A stretch of DNA of 64,000 nt from Stomoxys calcitrans (GCF_963082655.1 NC_081555.1:153145378-153209377); one strand, 5' to 3'. Positions 1 to 12,878 are shown, numbered from the stretch's first letter. The notes: generated by a model from the letters alone, not told the origin. Made by a program: numbers and translations.

Positions 1-510
1 ATAAATGTAAGTGCCGTTATGGTATACCCAAATTCGTAAATTAGTTTCAAAGTCCCTCCCAATACTGTACACAGTGCTTACAATTGAAAACTTATTTATT
101 ATTATTTATTACCACTTTCTGATTCGATCTAGCATTGCCAATTTGTGTGTCTGTCCTTATTAATTTGTAATCAAAGTACAATTCGTAATTCTAATTTAAC
201 ATCTTCAAATTTGATACAGACATTTGGACCTAGAGACGAAGGAAATTGAAAGAGAAGATTTTTGCCCAATTTTCACTCACTTCAGCGAACTCATCATCGA
301 ATTTTTTATGATTACGACTAGACGTACGGAATTTGGCAGAATTCTGTCGGATTTGGATTTACATTTATAATACAGAGGCACTAAAATTTTCCACCGATCA
401 TTACAAAAATTGGAACTAGTCTATTCATGACTCATATGCACATCTCTGCCTTAAATAGAGGGGGATTTTTTAGCTTTCATTTTTTGGCAGCTACTTCAAT
501 TCCATCAACT
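1..510. other. No recognisable feature
   Basis: AT-rich sequence with frequent stops in all frames. I see no gene, RNA or repeat I can name. It leads into the mariner-like remnant that starts near 512. Confidence 0.5.
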
Positions 511-511
511 T

Positions 512-1078
512 AGATTATTTTTGGCTCAATGGGCAGAATTGTCGATTTTGGAGTAAAGATCAGCCAGAAGCATTGCAAGAGCTACCAATGCATTCAGAAC
601 AAGTCACAGTTTGGTGTGGTTTATGGGCTGGTGGCATCATTGGACCGTACATCTTCAAAGATGATGGGAATCGTAACGTAACTGTAACGTAACCAAAATG
701 CAAGAGCTTGACTTGGATAATATGTGGTTTCAACAAAACGGTTCCATTGTTACTGGTGATGTGCGCCATCATCACGAGTAACAATGGAATTATTGTGAGG
801 TGAGTTCGGTGAACCTTTTTATTTCCCGTTCGGGAGCGGTCAATTGGCCGCCTAGATCGTGCGATTTAAAGCCTTTAGACTATTTTTTGTGGGGCTATGT
901 TAAAGCGCACATCTATACAAACGCATTTATTTGTGTTTTCAGCAATCTCATCCCTCGGACTGCCGATATATTTGTACATCGTCAACGTACATATGTACCT
1001 CACAATAAGACAATTGACTCGCCAAGTCATTACTGTACAATGAAAAGAGAAGAGAACCCAGAATTGATCCCTAAATAA
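512..1078 (+). pseudogene. Degenerate Tc1/mariner-type transposase
   Basis: Plus-strand translation near 512-690 gives catalytic-domain blocks of an insect Tc1/mariner-superfamily transposase, including WLNGQNCRFWSKDQPEALQE and TVWCGLWAGGIIGPYIFKDD. After a stop and a frame change, near 700-905, the blocks MWFQQNGS and NWPPRSCDLKPLDYFLWGYV follow, the second being the region around the late catalytic aspartate. Stops and frameshifts split the reading frame, so it is dead. A close relative of the first block recurs at 52.2-52.5 kb in a foldback derivative. No terminal inverted repeats are visible here, and its right limit meets the broken end of a LINE. Confidence 0.8.
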
Positions 1079-1765
1079 CACCTTTTAAAACAAACAGAGG
1101 TGACGATACAGAAGACTTATAACTGACGGACTGAGTGCGGTGTGACAGGTACGACAGAATAAGACGAACGGACGTAGAAGAAAAATTGTTGAGATGTCTC
1201 ATCACAAAAAACAAAGAATGATCCACAGTGTTAAATGCCTTAGAATGGTCAAGAAGAACAAGGAAATTTATCTTGTCATTCTCCAAATTGACCCAGATCC
1301 TCTCAGTGACCTCTGTCAAGACAGTTACGCAGCTGTGGTTAGGTCGAAACCCGGACTGTCTCACATATAACAAAGAGTTCTCTTTGACAAAAGACGACAT
1401 TTGCAATAACAAAGAATCGCAATTGGTTTATATTCCTTGAAATTATTAGGCAGTGGGATGACCTTGGAATGTTTCCACGCTAATGGAAAGTAACTCGTGG
1501 TCAAAATCCTATTGAAAACATAGGTTACATGAGGAATAATAAGGGGGAGAATGAGTCTTACAAATCTAGGATCAATGCCATCAGATCCGACAGCGTCAGA
1601 CTTTACAGTCGCGACACACTCAAGGACATCGGCGGGACCTATACAGCTGAAGCCAAAACCAGAGTCGTCATCGCGAGAGGGGGAGATATTGAAGCCATAG
1701 AAATTGGGATCATCTGGGATCTGTGGGACATTAACAAAGGCGTCATTAAGCCCATTTATGTCCAA
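1071..1765 (-). pseudogene. LINE reverse transcriptase fragment
   Basis: Two overlapping minus-strand frames carry the N-terminal half of a non-LTR retrotransposon RT. The first has the block AVGSDGIDPRFVRLILPLII and a tail leading into FPLAWKHSKVIPLP; the second has RQSGFRPNHSCVTVLTEV and FLVLLDHSKAFNTVDHSL, which correspond to the RT motifs up to the first catalytic aspartate. The sequence stops at the position where PQG would follow, so the catalytic YADD box is missing. A frameshift near 1,390 separates the parts. The motifs are closest to Jockey/CR1-like LINEs by memory of the family; the clade is inference. Confidence 0.8.
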
Positions 1766-2560
1766 GTTTGTTGAACATCTATTAGTGTCTTTCCCAATTC
1801 CTATGTCTCGAAAAACCTTCTACGTTCTCATGGAGCCAATTGCAGAAGTAAAGCGTCTGTAATAGTAGTCTTTCTTCGCTATCTTAATCAACTTATTGGC
1901 GTGGTCTCTTGCTGAGCGAAAGGCATCATGTAACTCAGGCGTCCTGAAACGTCTCCACCTGCGATGCGACATATTTCTCTCGTGAATAGCCGAACGAATA
2001 TCCCGGGAGAACCATGGTTTCGATCAGGAGGACACTTCTCTAGTCTTGAGTGGAACCGTATGTTCCTGTAGGTCACGGATATTCCTCTGTAGAAAGTCAG
2101 TTTGTTCATTGATAGTTTTCATACTGGGATCTGATACCAGTCGATGAGCACAGCACTCGAAAGCAAAAAATCATGGTCGAGACTGGCAAAATCTTTATAT
2201 GACTAAGTTTCCCTAGTCCTGGTGAGCTCAAATTCATAACATAAAAATATCAAGTCATGGTTCGAAAAACATGAGGCTGACAGTTGGTACGGTATAGGAG
2301 GACTTTAGAAGTGTCACTAACAAAGTACAGATCGAGAAGCGTGCTGGAGGATGCGGAAAAATGCGTAGGAATTGTTGAATTGACTGGCAAAAGCCCCAAA
2401 GAAGACATTTCAAATGGCGAGCCCGTGTCCTGTAAAACGTAAGAGTTGAAGTCCCCAGCAACCACAATGTCTGAGTAAATGTCTGTCAAAAGGAAGAGAG
2501 AGGTTCAACGACAGAGAAAATATCTCGCGCATTCATGTTGAGAGATAAGGTGGTATTGTT
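1766..2560 (-). pseudogene. LINE endonuclease and linker remnant
   Basis: The minus-strand segment at 2,250-2,489 contains DIVVAGDFNSYVLQDTG and PTHFSASSSTLLDLYFV, the GDFN and late motifs of the apurinic-type endonuclease (EEP) domain that begins LINE ORF2. The stretch 1,780-2,110 reads, with frame changes, as the basic linker between endonuclease and RT (PWFSRDIRSAIHERN and similar). It is the same element as the RT fragment to its left and the ORF1 remnant to its right. Frameshifts and stops make it non-functional. Confidence 0.75.
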
Positions 2561-2654
2561 TATCTTCCGAAATTCAGATAGTCCTTTAAGGAAATGTTTG
2601 TCATACAAAGACATCAATGTCGCAATAATTTCTGCATCCGGTGAATTCCTTTCT

Positions 2655-3243
2655 TTAGTGTTGTTTCTGTTTCTTAGTGTTGTTTCTGTTTCTTAGCCGG
2701 TGTATAGATTTGAGTTTTGGAGTCGGAATATTACAGCTTGTGCAGATTTTTGTGAACATGTTGTTTAGGTTTTCATTTTCATTGAAAAGGATTCCATTTA
2801 TACGAAGATCTGCAGGAACCGAAGCATTTTCTTCACGTAAGACTTGGAGTTTGATCTCTTTTAATTCCATCGATTTCACATACTGCGGTCTCTAGTTTCG
2901 TGACTCTATCACTGATATCAACAATGTCTGCACGTAACTCGCATAATCTTTTGTCCAGTTCATTAAAGATTTGGTTTTCAGATTCTTTTAACAATGATTT
3001 TATACGATCTTTGATTCAATCGCTTAGCTTCTCAAAACGGTCATCCAATATCTGCATCAAGCTAAGTGGAGAGTCAGAGAGCCTTGGTGTCTTTGTGATG
3101 GTACCAACCAATGTGCGGTGTAAAACGCTTTCACGGTTCCTCTTGACTGCCTTGGAATTCATGCTGATGCTTTCATTAGGGTCGAGGGGCCGTGCAAAAT
3201 CGGCTGGATTCGAAGATTGGGATGGCATTGTAGGGGTATTCAT
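2655..3243 (-). pseudogene. LINE ORF1 (gag-like) remnant
   Basis: Minus-strand frames at 3,016-3,243 and 2,655-2,879 give a serine-rich N-terminus, a heptad-like stretch over the middle and LRINGILFNENENLNNMF followed by a basic tail. This is the usual layout of a LINE ORF1 coiled-coil plus RNA-binding protein. The order ORF1, endonuclease, RT on one strand over 2.2 kb shows a single LINE copy that lost its 3' half. A DINE-like element begins a few bases beyond its ORF1 start. Confidence 0.6.
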
Positions 3244-3246
3244 CTA

Positions 3247-3890
3247 TTTTTTATGCCCACCACCGAAGGATGGGGGTATATTCATTTTGTCATTCCGTTT
3301 GCAACACATCGAAATATCCATTTTCGACCCTATAAAGTATATATATTCTTGATCAGCGTGAAAATCTAAGACGATCTAGACATGTCTGTCCGTCTGACTG
3401 TTGAAATCACGCTATAGTCTTTAAACATAGATATATTGAACTGAAATTTTGCACAGATTCTTTTTTGTCAATAAGCAGGTTAAGTTTGAAGATGGACTAT
3501 ATCGGACTATATGTTGATATAGCCCCCATATAGACCGATCGGCCGATTTGGGGTCTTAGGTCCATAAAAGCCACATTTATTAACTGATTTTGCTGAAATT
3601 TGAGACAGTGAGTTGCGTTAGGCCCTTCGACTTCCTTTGTCAATTTGGCTCAGATCGGTCCAGACAGGCGCATTTATTGTCCGATTTTGCTGAAATTTGG
3701 GACAATGGGTTGTGTAAGGCCTTTCGACAACCCTCGTCAATTTGGCTCAGATCGGTCCAGATTTGGATATAGCTGCCATATAGACCGACCTCTCGATTCA
3801 AGGTTTTGGGTCCATTTAAATTTCATGGCTATGGATTTAAGAATGTGCGACATCCATCACCAAACTTTTTCACCTTCAGCTTGGCTCTAA
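3247..3890 (+). mobile_element. DINE-like element, type A, 3'-truncated
   Basis: Starts with the type A 5' terminus (ATGCCCACCACCGAAGGATGGGGGTATA) and the mini-me core ACCCTATAAAGTATATATATTCTTGATC, followed by a short GTCY stretch near 3,384 and about two internal monomers containing GATATAGCTGCCATATAGACCGA. No 3' hairpin end is present. Type A is my label for one of four subfamilies in the window. Confidence 0.85.
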
Positions 3891-5620
3891 TGAGCGAATC
3901 TATTACAAGCCACCCTTTTACACTGAAAGTCGGTGAATTAAGGAATCTGTAGGGAAAAATCCAAGTATTTTTGGCAATTAAAGTTAACCTTAATTAGTGG
4001 GTATTCTTGCCTTGCCTTGTCGTATGTGCACAGAGCGTGAATGAGAATGTGCGAACACACTCTCACACATGAGGTTCATGCGTGTTATACAGTCCGCGGG
4101 GATTTTTCGGCAGCTCGTTACAGAAAACACATTTTAACAACAAACATGAGGACCAACAAACCTAAGCCAATGATTACTCGTCGTAAACTTGTGTGGCTGA
4201 AGTTGGCAGCGTCAAAGTACAACATAAACTCACGTTTAATTATACACTTACCGTGGATTTTTCTTTAGTTAAGCAAACCCACCCCCTTGCTTTTACAATT
4301 CGCGGGTGCCAAGAAGAGTAAAAAGTACAACAAACAGCTCAGCGCCTTTGCTTTTTATTCTGCTTACGTTTGTCTGGGCGACTCACCTTACTCACCATGA
4401 AAGATTTGCTAGCAAAGCCAGATTTTCAGTGCGTCTTTTCTTTTCTTTTATTTGCTTCTCATTTTCATGGGAGTATTAAAACGTGCATAACGCCAACCAG
4501 TTACACAAACAACGACGTAAAATGCAACTCTGCATTTTTAAATAGAATTTTGTTTGCACAAAAACGCTGATTAGATGGTAAACGTGGCACAGCAACACAA
4601 CGCACATCGCACAGCCACCCCTATGGTAGTATCTTAATTAAATTTTGTTTGTGGTTTGTGGGCTTAAATACTTTTCGGTTTTGTGTTTCCATTGGGTGAT
4701 TTAAATTAAAAACTTTAGCTGGAATTTTCTCCAACACAAATACCAAGAATAAAAGACAAATTTTTAAATCTAATATTGGCTCCCTCTCTCTCTCTGTTTG
4801 GCTAAAGCATATTTGGAGCTCTGGGTTTCGTTTTTTGATTTTTTTTTTGTGCAAGATTTTTACTAATCTGTTGACATTTCTGGAAGGTACACAGGAGAAC
4901 AGAATTAACAGAAAAGCAATCCAAGTCCATTATGATTTCACTCGAGATTCGTTGGTCTGGCTCATAAGCAAAGCAAATGGAATGAGGATGTGAGTCGTAA
5001 TGAGAAGGAGCAATGGTTGCTAATTAACTTCATGTCTCAACAGACGGCCGGGATTTTTGTTTGCTTCTGTAACTCAGGGTGGAAAAATGCATTACGCTTT
5101 TGAGGATTGTGTCTTGCGCCGAATGCCAGGCTCTATTGGTATCAACGATAATGAAAACCCTCCCTCTGTCACTCGGAAAAAAAGTTTCGCCTCGAAAAAG
5201 CTTTCCCATTATTTAGAGGTTGACCTCAAGTCTGGGGATCATCCATTTCATCTTCATCCATTCCAAGTTCACTCGACTCTCCCAGTCGAAAATTTGCCGC
5301 CACTAGCTGCTTTCAGTTTCCTGCGTCTTTTGACGCCATGCTCCTTTCATCTACAACTTCCTAAGTTGGTATTTATGGAAGTAACTAAATTAACATCTGC
5401 GTTATGTAATAGTTAATATCGCCACGTCAAGCGAGTAGGGATGGCGATCAGCTTGTCCCTTGCAGTGTTTGGCCTCATATTTCACTCTCATATAGAGGAT
5501 GATTTTTAGGTATTATATTTTTGACAATATTGGCTCAAGCAGCTCACACACTTTTCGTATTTTGTTTCAATGTTAAATAACTTCAGTTTGGTGTATAATT
5601 TAACCATGCTTGCAAATTAT
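3891..5620. other. Non-repetitive DNA without a supported gene
   Basis: Mixed-composition sequence, possibly unique intergenic or intronic DNA. It includes a CT-rich run near 4,780-4,795. An open frame of 119 codons at 5,057-5,416 on the plus strand has no recognisable domain and no supporting signals, so I do not call it a gene. Confidence 0.4.
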
Positions 5621-5625
5621 TGAAA

Positions 5626-7953
5626 AGCCTAATTTAAGTCATTGTCTCAAATTTCGGCAAAATCGGACAATAAATGCGCCTTTTATGGCCCCAAAACCTA
5701 AAACCGAGAGATCGGTCTATATGGCAGCTATATCCAAATCTGGACCGATCTGTGCCATATTGCAGAAGCATGTCAAGGAGCTTAACTTAACTCACTGTCC
5801 TAAATTTTGGCGACATCGAACAATAAACAATTTTATAAGCCTGAAACCTTAAATCGAGAGATCAGTCTATATGCCAAATTGAAGAAGGACATCGAAGAGC
5901 CATATACAACTCACTGTCCTAAATTAAGGCGACATCGGACAATAAATGCACCTTTTATGGCCCCAAAACCTAAAACCGAGAGATTGGTCTATATGGCAGC
6001 TATATCCAAATCTGTACTGATATGGGCCAAATTAATGAAGGATGTCGACGGGCCTAAGAAAACTCACTGTCCCAAATTTCAGTAAAATCAGACAACAAAT
6101 GCGCCTTTTATGGCCCCAAAACCTAAAACCGAGGGATCGGTCTATATGGCAGATATATCCAAATCTGGACCGATCTGAGCCATATTGCAGAAGTATGTCA
6201 AGGGGCTTAACATAACTCACTGTCCTAAATTTAGGCGACATCGGACAATAAATGCGTCTCTTATAAGCCCTAAAACTTAAATCCAGAGATCGGTCTATAT
6301 GGCAGCTATATCCAAATCTGTACTGATATGGGCCAAATTAATGAAGGATGTCGACGCGCCTAAGAAAACTCACTGTCTCTAATTTCAGTAAAATTGGATA
6401 ATAAATGTGGCTTTTATGGGCCTAAGACCCTAAATCGTGGGATCGGTCTATATGGCAGCTATATCCAAATCTGGACCGATCTGAGCCAAATTGACGAAGG
6501 ATATCGAAGGGCCAAATACAACACACTGTTCTAAATTTCAGCAAAAACGGATAATAAATGCGCCTTTTATGGGCCTAAGACCCTAAATCGTGGGATCGGT
6601 CTATATGGCAGCTATATCAAAATCTGAATCGATCTGGACCAACCCAACGAAGAATGTCGAAGGGTCTAACACAACTCACTGTCCCAAATTTCAGCAAAAT
6701 CGGATAATAAATGTGGCTTTTATGGGCCTAAGACCCTTAATCGGAGGGTCGGTCTATATGGCAGCTATATCCAAATCTGGACCGATCTGTGCCATATAGC
6801 AGAAGTATGTCAAGGGGCTTAACTTAACTCACTGTCCTAAATTTTGGCGACATCGGACACTAAAAGCGCCTTTTATAGACCTAAAACATTAAATCGAGAG
6901 AATGGTCTATATGGCAGCTATATCTAAATCTGAACCGATCTGTGCCATATTCCAGAAGTATGTCAAGGGGCTTAACTTAACGCATTCTCCTAAATTTTGG
7001 CGACATCGGACAATAAATGCGCCTTTTATAGGCCTAAAACCTTAAATCGAGAGATCGGTCTATATGACAGCTATATCCAAATCTGAACTGATCAGGGCCA
7101 AATTAATGAAGGATGTCGATGGGCCTATGACAACTCACTGTCCCAAATTTCAGCAAAATCGGATAATAAATGTGGTTTTTATGGGCCTAAGACCCTTAAT
7201 CGGAGGGTCGGTCTATATGGCAGCTATATCCAAATCTCGACCGATTTGAGCCAAATTGACGTAGGATGTCGAAAGGCCTAACACAACTCATTGCCCCAAA
7301 TTTCAGCAATATCGTATAATAAATGCGGCTTCGATGGGCTTAAGACCCTAAATCGGCGGATCGGTCTATATGGCAGCTATAACCAAATCTGGACCGATCA
7401 GGGCCAAATTGAACAAAGATGTCAGCACAACACAACTCACTGTCCCAAATTTCTGCAAAATCGGATAATAAATGTGGCTTTTATGGGCCTAAGACCCTTA
7501 ATCGAATGGTCGGTCTATATGGCAGTTATATCCAAATCTCGACCGATCTGAGCCAAATTGACGAAGGATGTCGAAGGGCCTAACACAACTCACTGTCCCA
7601 AATTTCAGCAAAAACGGATGATAAATGTGGCTTTTATGGGCCTAGGACCCTAAATCGGCCGATCGGTCTATATGGGGGCTATATCAAGATATAGTCCGAT
7701 ATAGTCCATCTTCGAACTTAACCTGTTGATGGACAAAAAAAGAATCTGTGCCAAGTTTCAGCTCAATATATCTATTTTTAACGACAGTAACGTGATTTCA
7801 ATGGACAGACGGATGGACATGTCTAGATCGTCTTAGACTTTTAGGCTGATCAAGATTATATATACTTTATAGGGTCGGAAATGGATATTTCGATGTGTTG
7901 CAAACAGAATGACAACATGAATATACCCCCATCCTTGGATGGTGGGTATAAAA
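5626..7953 (-). mobile_element. DINE-like element, type A, long internal array, inverted
   Basis: Inverted copy: the 5' end is at the right (CCCCCATCCTTGGATGGTGGGTATAAAAA near 7,926-7,953), with the core TATATACTTTATAGGGTCGG at about 7,858-7,877 and GACAGACGGATGGACATG before it. To the left run about thirteen monomers spaced near 150 bp, each with GGTCTATATGGCAGCTATATC. The 3' hairpin end is missing on the left. It is the longest monomer array of this type in the left half of the window. Confidence 0.85.
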
Positions 7954-9145
7954 ATGCATGCTCTGTTAAGAAAGTAAGAACTCGTCCTAATCTCTAGTTA
8001 GTCGTTGCTATGCCCTATTCTATGGCTCGAGAGTTGAAATCGCAAGCTAATATCGCTTGTGTGTGTGTTACCCTCGAAGCGCCCTCTATCAGGTAATTGC
8101 CAGTTACTTGGGTTGCCATTTCTTCCTTCACGGCGCTCCTCCCAGCCAGAATTTCTACCGATAGGTCCTACCATACTTATATAATATAAATAAACTTCAT
8201 ATAAATTTTAATAGTTTTTCCAAATTTTTTCCTGTTCAATTCTTGCCCATTGTCTATCGAAATGCTTGTCTCGATAAACCTCTGTCTCTCCTTTAGACTT
8301 GCTTTAATTCGGGGGAAATCCTAGATTAAAAATAACGAATGAATATTTGCATACCAGTCATTTCTATAGCCTTTACGATAACATCTCCTACTAGTTTCGC
8401 TAAATGGCAAATTTTTCCTTCTTCCCACCCCACTCCCCTTACTCCCCTAGCAAATAATTTTAAAGGTGTGCCCCAGGAAATATATTTAAATTATATGCGC
8501 TGTGGTATATATCGAACGATGCTCATAAATCTGCCACCTTACGTCAAGGATTTCGGGAAACTTATTGGAAGTTTAGGGCTTACCTTTACATCGGTTTCCC
8601 ATTGCAAGATTGCCTAGGGATTTTTCTTCTTTTCGATATGATTTTCTTCCCATTTCGTTTAAAATTCCGAAATGGGCCACAATGCTAAGGCGAGAATAGC
8701 AAATCCCTTCAACATTTGCCAAGTTAATCTCTCCATCCACTAGGATTTGTTTTTTCTCATTTGTTCATTTCCATTTTCCTTTTATTTTCATTGGGTTTTC
8801 TTCTCTTCTTTGCGTTTTCCGATTTGAATGAGTTAAATAAAGCTGTCTGCTATGCAATGTCCTAACTTTATTACCTTTTTATCGGGTGGCGAAGGAATAT
8901 GGCCGGACGCGATGGCTGTGTCACTGTGAAGGCTTGACGCAGCATCAGCTACGGCAGGTAGTCTTCACCTTTCTTCTTTTATTTCGCGGTTATCGGCAAC
9001 AGGGTTGCCGTCTCTAGGACTTTTTTTTGGTAAAATTCATATCATAAATATATCTTCTTCTTCCTATTATTTAAAAATGAAATTGTTGTGCTTTGTTTGG
9101 AATCGATTTTCAGGAAATGTTCACAGATGGTAGAGTTTGAGCCCC
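7954..9145. other. Gene-poor DNA, nothing recognised
   Basis: No coding, RNA or transposon signature recognised. The 92-codon frame at 8,339-8,617 lacks any domain and is probably chance. Confidence 0.4.
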
Positions 9146-9149
9146 CGCT

Positions 9150-9432
9150 CAAAATAGAGTACTAAATTTTTTGATATCCGAGGGGGGGGGGGGGGGGGGG
9201 CGGACCCTCCCCCATACCTCAATTTTTAAAAACGCCAGAACTCGGAGATACTTGCACCGATGGTATGCCAACTTTTGGTAACCCAAAAACACGAAATTGG
9301 TATAAAATTTTGGGATCAAATAACCTTGGGGGACGTCCCATCCCAAAACCCACCCGAACGGACATGTGTCCCGATTTTGACAATATGGATATCAAATGAA
9401 AGCTATTTAAAGGCAGTGTCCAATGCTGATAT
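9150..9432 (-). repeat. Type E repeat fragment with poly-G run
   Basis: Inverted fragment of the type E repeat. It contains CCTCAATTTTTAAAAACGCC and CACCGATGGTATGCCAAC, which match in reverse the type E 3' part seen at 18.1, 29.5 and 47.5 kb. A run of G begins near 9,182. Confidence 0.7.
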
Positions 9433-9439
9433 AAAAATG

Positions 9440-11040
9440 TATTCCTTGCCGGGCCGGGCCGAATCTTATATACCCTCCACCATGGATCGCATTTGTCGAG
9501 TTGTTTTCCCGGCATCTCTTCTTAGGCAAAAAAGGATATAAGAAAAGAGTTGCTCTGCTATTAAAACGATATCAAGATATGGTCCGGTTCGGACCACAAT
9601 TAAATTATATGTTGGAGACCTGTGTAAAATTTCAGCCAATTCGTATAAGAATTGCGCCCATTGGGGCTCACGAAGTAAAATAGAGAGAACGATTTATATG
9701 GGATCTGTATCGGGCTATAGACCGATTCAGACCATAATAAAAACGTTTGTTGATGGTCATGAGAGGATCCATCGTACAAAATTTCAGGCATATCGGATAA
9801 TAATTGCGACCTCTAGGGGTCAAGAAGTCAAGATCCCAGATCGGTTTATATGGCAGCTATATCAGGTTATGATCCGATTTGAACCTTATTTGACACAGTT
9901 GTTGAAAGTAAAAATAAAATACGTCATGCAAAATTTCAGCCAAATCGGATAGGAATTGCGCCCTCTAGAAGCTCAAGAAGTCAAATCCCCAGATCTGTTT
10001 ATATGACAGCTATATCAGGTTATGAACCGATTTGAACCATACTTGGCACAGTTGTTGGATATCATAACGAAATACTTCGTGCAAAAATTCATTCAAATCG
10101 GATAAGAATTGTGCCCTCTAGAGGGTCAAGAAGTCAAGACCCAAGATCGGTTTATATGGTAGCTATATCAGGTTATGGACCGATTTGAACCATACTTGGC
10201 ACAGTTGTTGGGTATCATAACAAAACACGTCGTGCGCAATTCCATTCCAATCGGATAAGAATTGCGCCCTCTAGAGGCTCAAGAAATCAAGACCCAAGAT
10301 CGGTTTATATGCTAGCTATATCATGTTATGGACCGATTTGAACCATACTTGGCACTGTTGTTGGATATAATAAGAAAACACGTCGTGCGAAATTCCATTC
10401 CAATCGGATAAGAATTGTGCCCTCTAGAGGCTCAAGAAGTCAAGACCCAAGATCGGTTTATATGGCAGCTATATCAGGTTATGGACCGATTTGAACCATA
10501 CTTAGCACAGTTGTTGGATATCATAACAAAACACGTCGTGCAAAATTTCATTCTGATCGGATAAGAATTGCGCACGCTAGAGGCTCAAGAAGTCAAGACC
10601 CAAGATCGGTTTATATGGCAGCTATATCAGGTTATGGACCGATTTGAACCATACTTGGCACAGTTGTTGGATATCATAGCAAAACACGTCATGCTAAATT
10701 TCATTCCAATCGGATAAGAATTGCGCCCTCTAGAGGCTCAAGAAGTCAAGACCCAAGATCGGTTTATATGGCAGCTATATCAAAACATGGACCGATATGG
10801 CCCATTTACAATACCAACCGACCTACACTAATAAGAAGTATTTGTGCAAAATTTCAAGCGGCTAGCTTTACTCCTTCGGAAGTTAGCGTGCTTTCGACAG
10901 ACGGACGGACGGACGGACGGACGGACGGACGGACAGACGGACGGACATGGCTAGATCGACATAAAATGTCACGACGATCAAGAATATATATACTTTATGG
11001 GGTCTCAGACGAATATTTCGAGTAGTGGAGGGTATAATAA
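9440..11040 (-). mobile_element. DINE-like element, type B, inverted
   Basis: The 3' end lies on the left (GCCGGGCCGGGCCGAATCTTATATACCCTCCACCATGGATCGC). About seven monomers follow, each with GATCGGTTTATATGGCAGCTATATC and a spacing near 155 bp, then a GACG tract (the reverse of GTCC/GTCY) at about 10,899-10,947. The core TATATACTTTATGGGGTCTC sits before the right end at GTGGAGGGTATAATA. The outermost 5' segment, which would pair with GGGGGTATA, is deleted. Confidence 0.85.
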
Positions 11041-11149
11041 TATGAAATAATATATGAAGGCCGATCAGGATAGAATAGAACAGAAATAAAAGGTCTTTGT
11101 AAGTAGAATACGCTTTTTACCCTCAAATTGGGGTGGACACAGGAGGACC

Positions 11150-11912
11150 TGCGACCAGACCATAATAAACACGTTTGTTGATGGTCATGAGAGGATCCGT
11201 CGTACAAAATTTCAGGCATAGCGGATAATAATTGGGACCTCTAGGGATCAAGAAGTCAAGATCCCAGATCGGTTTATATGGCAGCTATATCAGGTTATGG
11301 ACCGATTTGAACGTTATTTGACGCAGTTGTTGAAAGTAAGAATAAAATACGTTATGCAAAATTTCAGCCAAATCGGATAGGAATTGGGCCCTGTAGAAGC
11401 TCAAGAAGTCAAATCCCTAGATCTGTTTATATGACAGCTATATCAGGTTGTGGACCGATTTGAACCATACTTGGCACAGTTGTTGGATGTCATAACGAAA
11501 TACTTCGTGCAAAATTTCAATCAAATCGGATAAGAATTGTGCCCTCTAGAGGCTCAAGAAGTCAAGACCCAAGATCGGTTTATATGGCAGCTGTATCAGG
11601 TTATAGACCGATTTGAACCATACGTGGCACAGTTTTTGGATGTCATAACAAAACACGTCGTGCAAAATTTCACCCCAATCGGATAAGAATTACGCACTTT
11701 AGAGGCTCAAGAAGTCAAGACCCAAGATCGGTTTATATGGCAGCTATATCAGGTTATGGACCGATTTGAACCATACTTGGCACAGTTTTTGGATGTCATA
11801 ACAAAACACGTCGTGCAAAATTTCATTCCAATCGGATAAGAATTGCGCACTCTAGAGGCTCAAGAAGTCAAGACCCAAGATCGGTTTATATGGCAGCTAT
11901 ATCAAAACATGG
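11150..11912 (-). mobile_element. DINE-like element, type B, internal monomers only
   Basis: About five type B monomers in the same orientation as the element on its left. Both termini are lost. At about 11,912 it collides with a forward type C 5' fragment (GCGGTCAAACGCATAAAACTAGCCGCTTGAAATTTTGC), so two elements are joined head to head. Confidence 0.8.
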
Positions 11913-12010
11913 AGCGGTCAAACGCATAAAACTAGCCGCTTGAAATTTTGCACAGATACTTGAAATTGATGTAGGTCATTGGGGATTGCAAATGACCTAT
12001 ATCGGTCCCT
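11913..12010 (+). mobile_element. DINE-like type C 5' fragment
   Basis: Matches the segment just inside the type C 5' end at 13,018-13,090 (CGCTTGAAATTTTGCACAGATACTTGAAATTGATGTAGGTC). Its ends are cut on both sides. Confidence 0.7.
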
Positions 12011-12605
12011 TATCATTGAGCTAAAACTTGAATCGGACTGCACCCATTGATATGAGAGAAGTTTGCCTCTGCTCCTTAGTGGAATGTTCATGGGCAAAAT
12101 TTGCATTTTACTATGGAGAATAATATGACATTAAAATTTGTGTTCAAATCTAGGTGGCGCTTTTCCTCCTAAATATACGTCAAATGGGTTATTTGACCCA
12201 TTATGATAATATAAGACTCAAATGAAAGGTTTTTGAGAGTAGAAAACGAATTTAATATCCAATTTTGGAGCCAAGTGTTTTGGGTTACGCCCTAAAGCAT
12301 TCCCTTAGCTGAACTTCATTTCCGTTGGGAATAAAGAACAAATTTGATATCTCCACTTCTTTGGAGAAATTTTTTTAAATGACCATGCATGGCATTGTAC
12401 CTCGCGAATGTCGCCAACATTAAGAGGGGATAAACACCGCTTCGACCGATGTTCTCGCCAAGATTCGAACGCGTTCAGCATCATAGGCTACAATGGCACG
12501 AATTCGATATCCGCATTCAAGGCGAAGTGTCCCCCCTCCGTAAAAAGATAGGAGAGAGTTAAAGAAGGCGCAGCGGAGCGGGACCGGATCAGCTAGTTTT
12601 CTATA
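12010..12605 (-). repeat. SINE-like fragments with type E-like spacer
   Basis: At 12,010-12,100 lies the block CTTATCATTGAGCTAAAACTTGAATCGGACTGCAC, seen again at 44.86-44.95 kb. A spacer resembling type E follows (CAAATGAAAGGTTTTTGAGAGTAGAAAACG). From 12,380 comes GTCGCCAACATTAAGAGGGGATAAACACCGC, then TTCTCGCCAAGATTCGAACGCG, which in reverse is a degenerate tRNA B box. The right end, GGCGCAGCGGAGCGGG, recurs at 43.04 kb, so the whole block is a recurrent composite. Confidence 0.6.
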
Positions 12606-12639
12606 AATTTTCACGAAAATATTTTGGAATTCGAAATAC

Positions 12640-12870
12640 GAAGGAATTTTCTAAGATAATTCAAATTCATACGAAAATGGAATTTCAACAAAGCTATGAA
12701 AATCAAGTTCAGATAAAAATCTAATGTTGACGAAAAAAAATTTTTCCCGAAATTTACATTGAAAATTAAATTTTACCCAAATTTTTTAATCATGTTTCGA
12801 CAACATTTTCTGGTAAAATCAAATTTTACCAACCAAATTTCGAATTTCAATGGAATTTGCTATTAAATTT
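12640..12870. repeat. AT-rich short degenerate repeats
   Basis: Degenerate repeats of AAATTTTACC- and AAATTTCGA-type words. This is a smaller version of the 14.9-15.9 kb array. Confidence 0.5.
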
Positions 12871-12878
12871 TTGTAATT

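Noticed and set aside
2900..3352. 150-codon plus-strand frame
   Set aside because: Antisense shadow of LINE ORF1 that runs into a DINE-like 5' end.
5057..5416. 119-codon plus-strand frame
   Set aside because: No recognisable motif and no second line of evidence; could be a chance frame or exon of an unknown gene.
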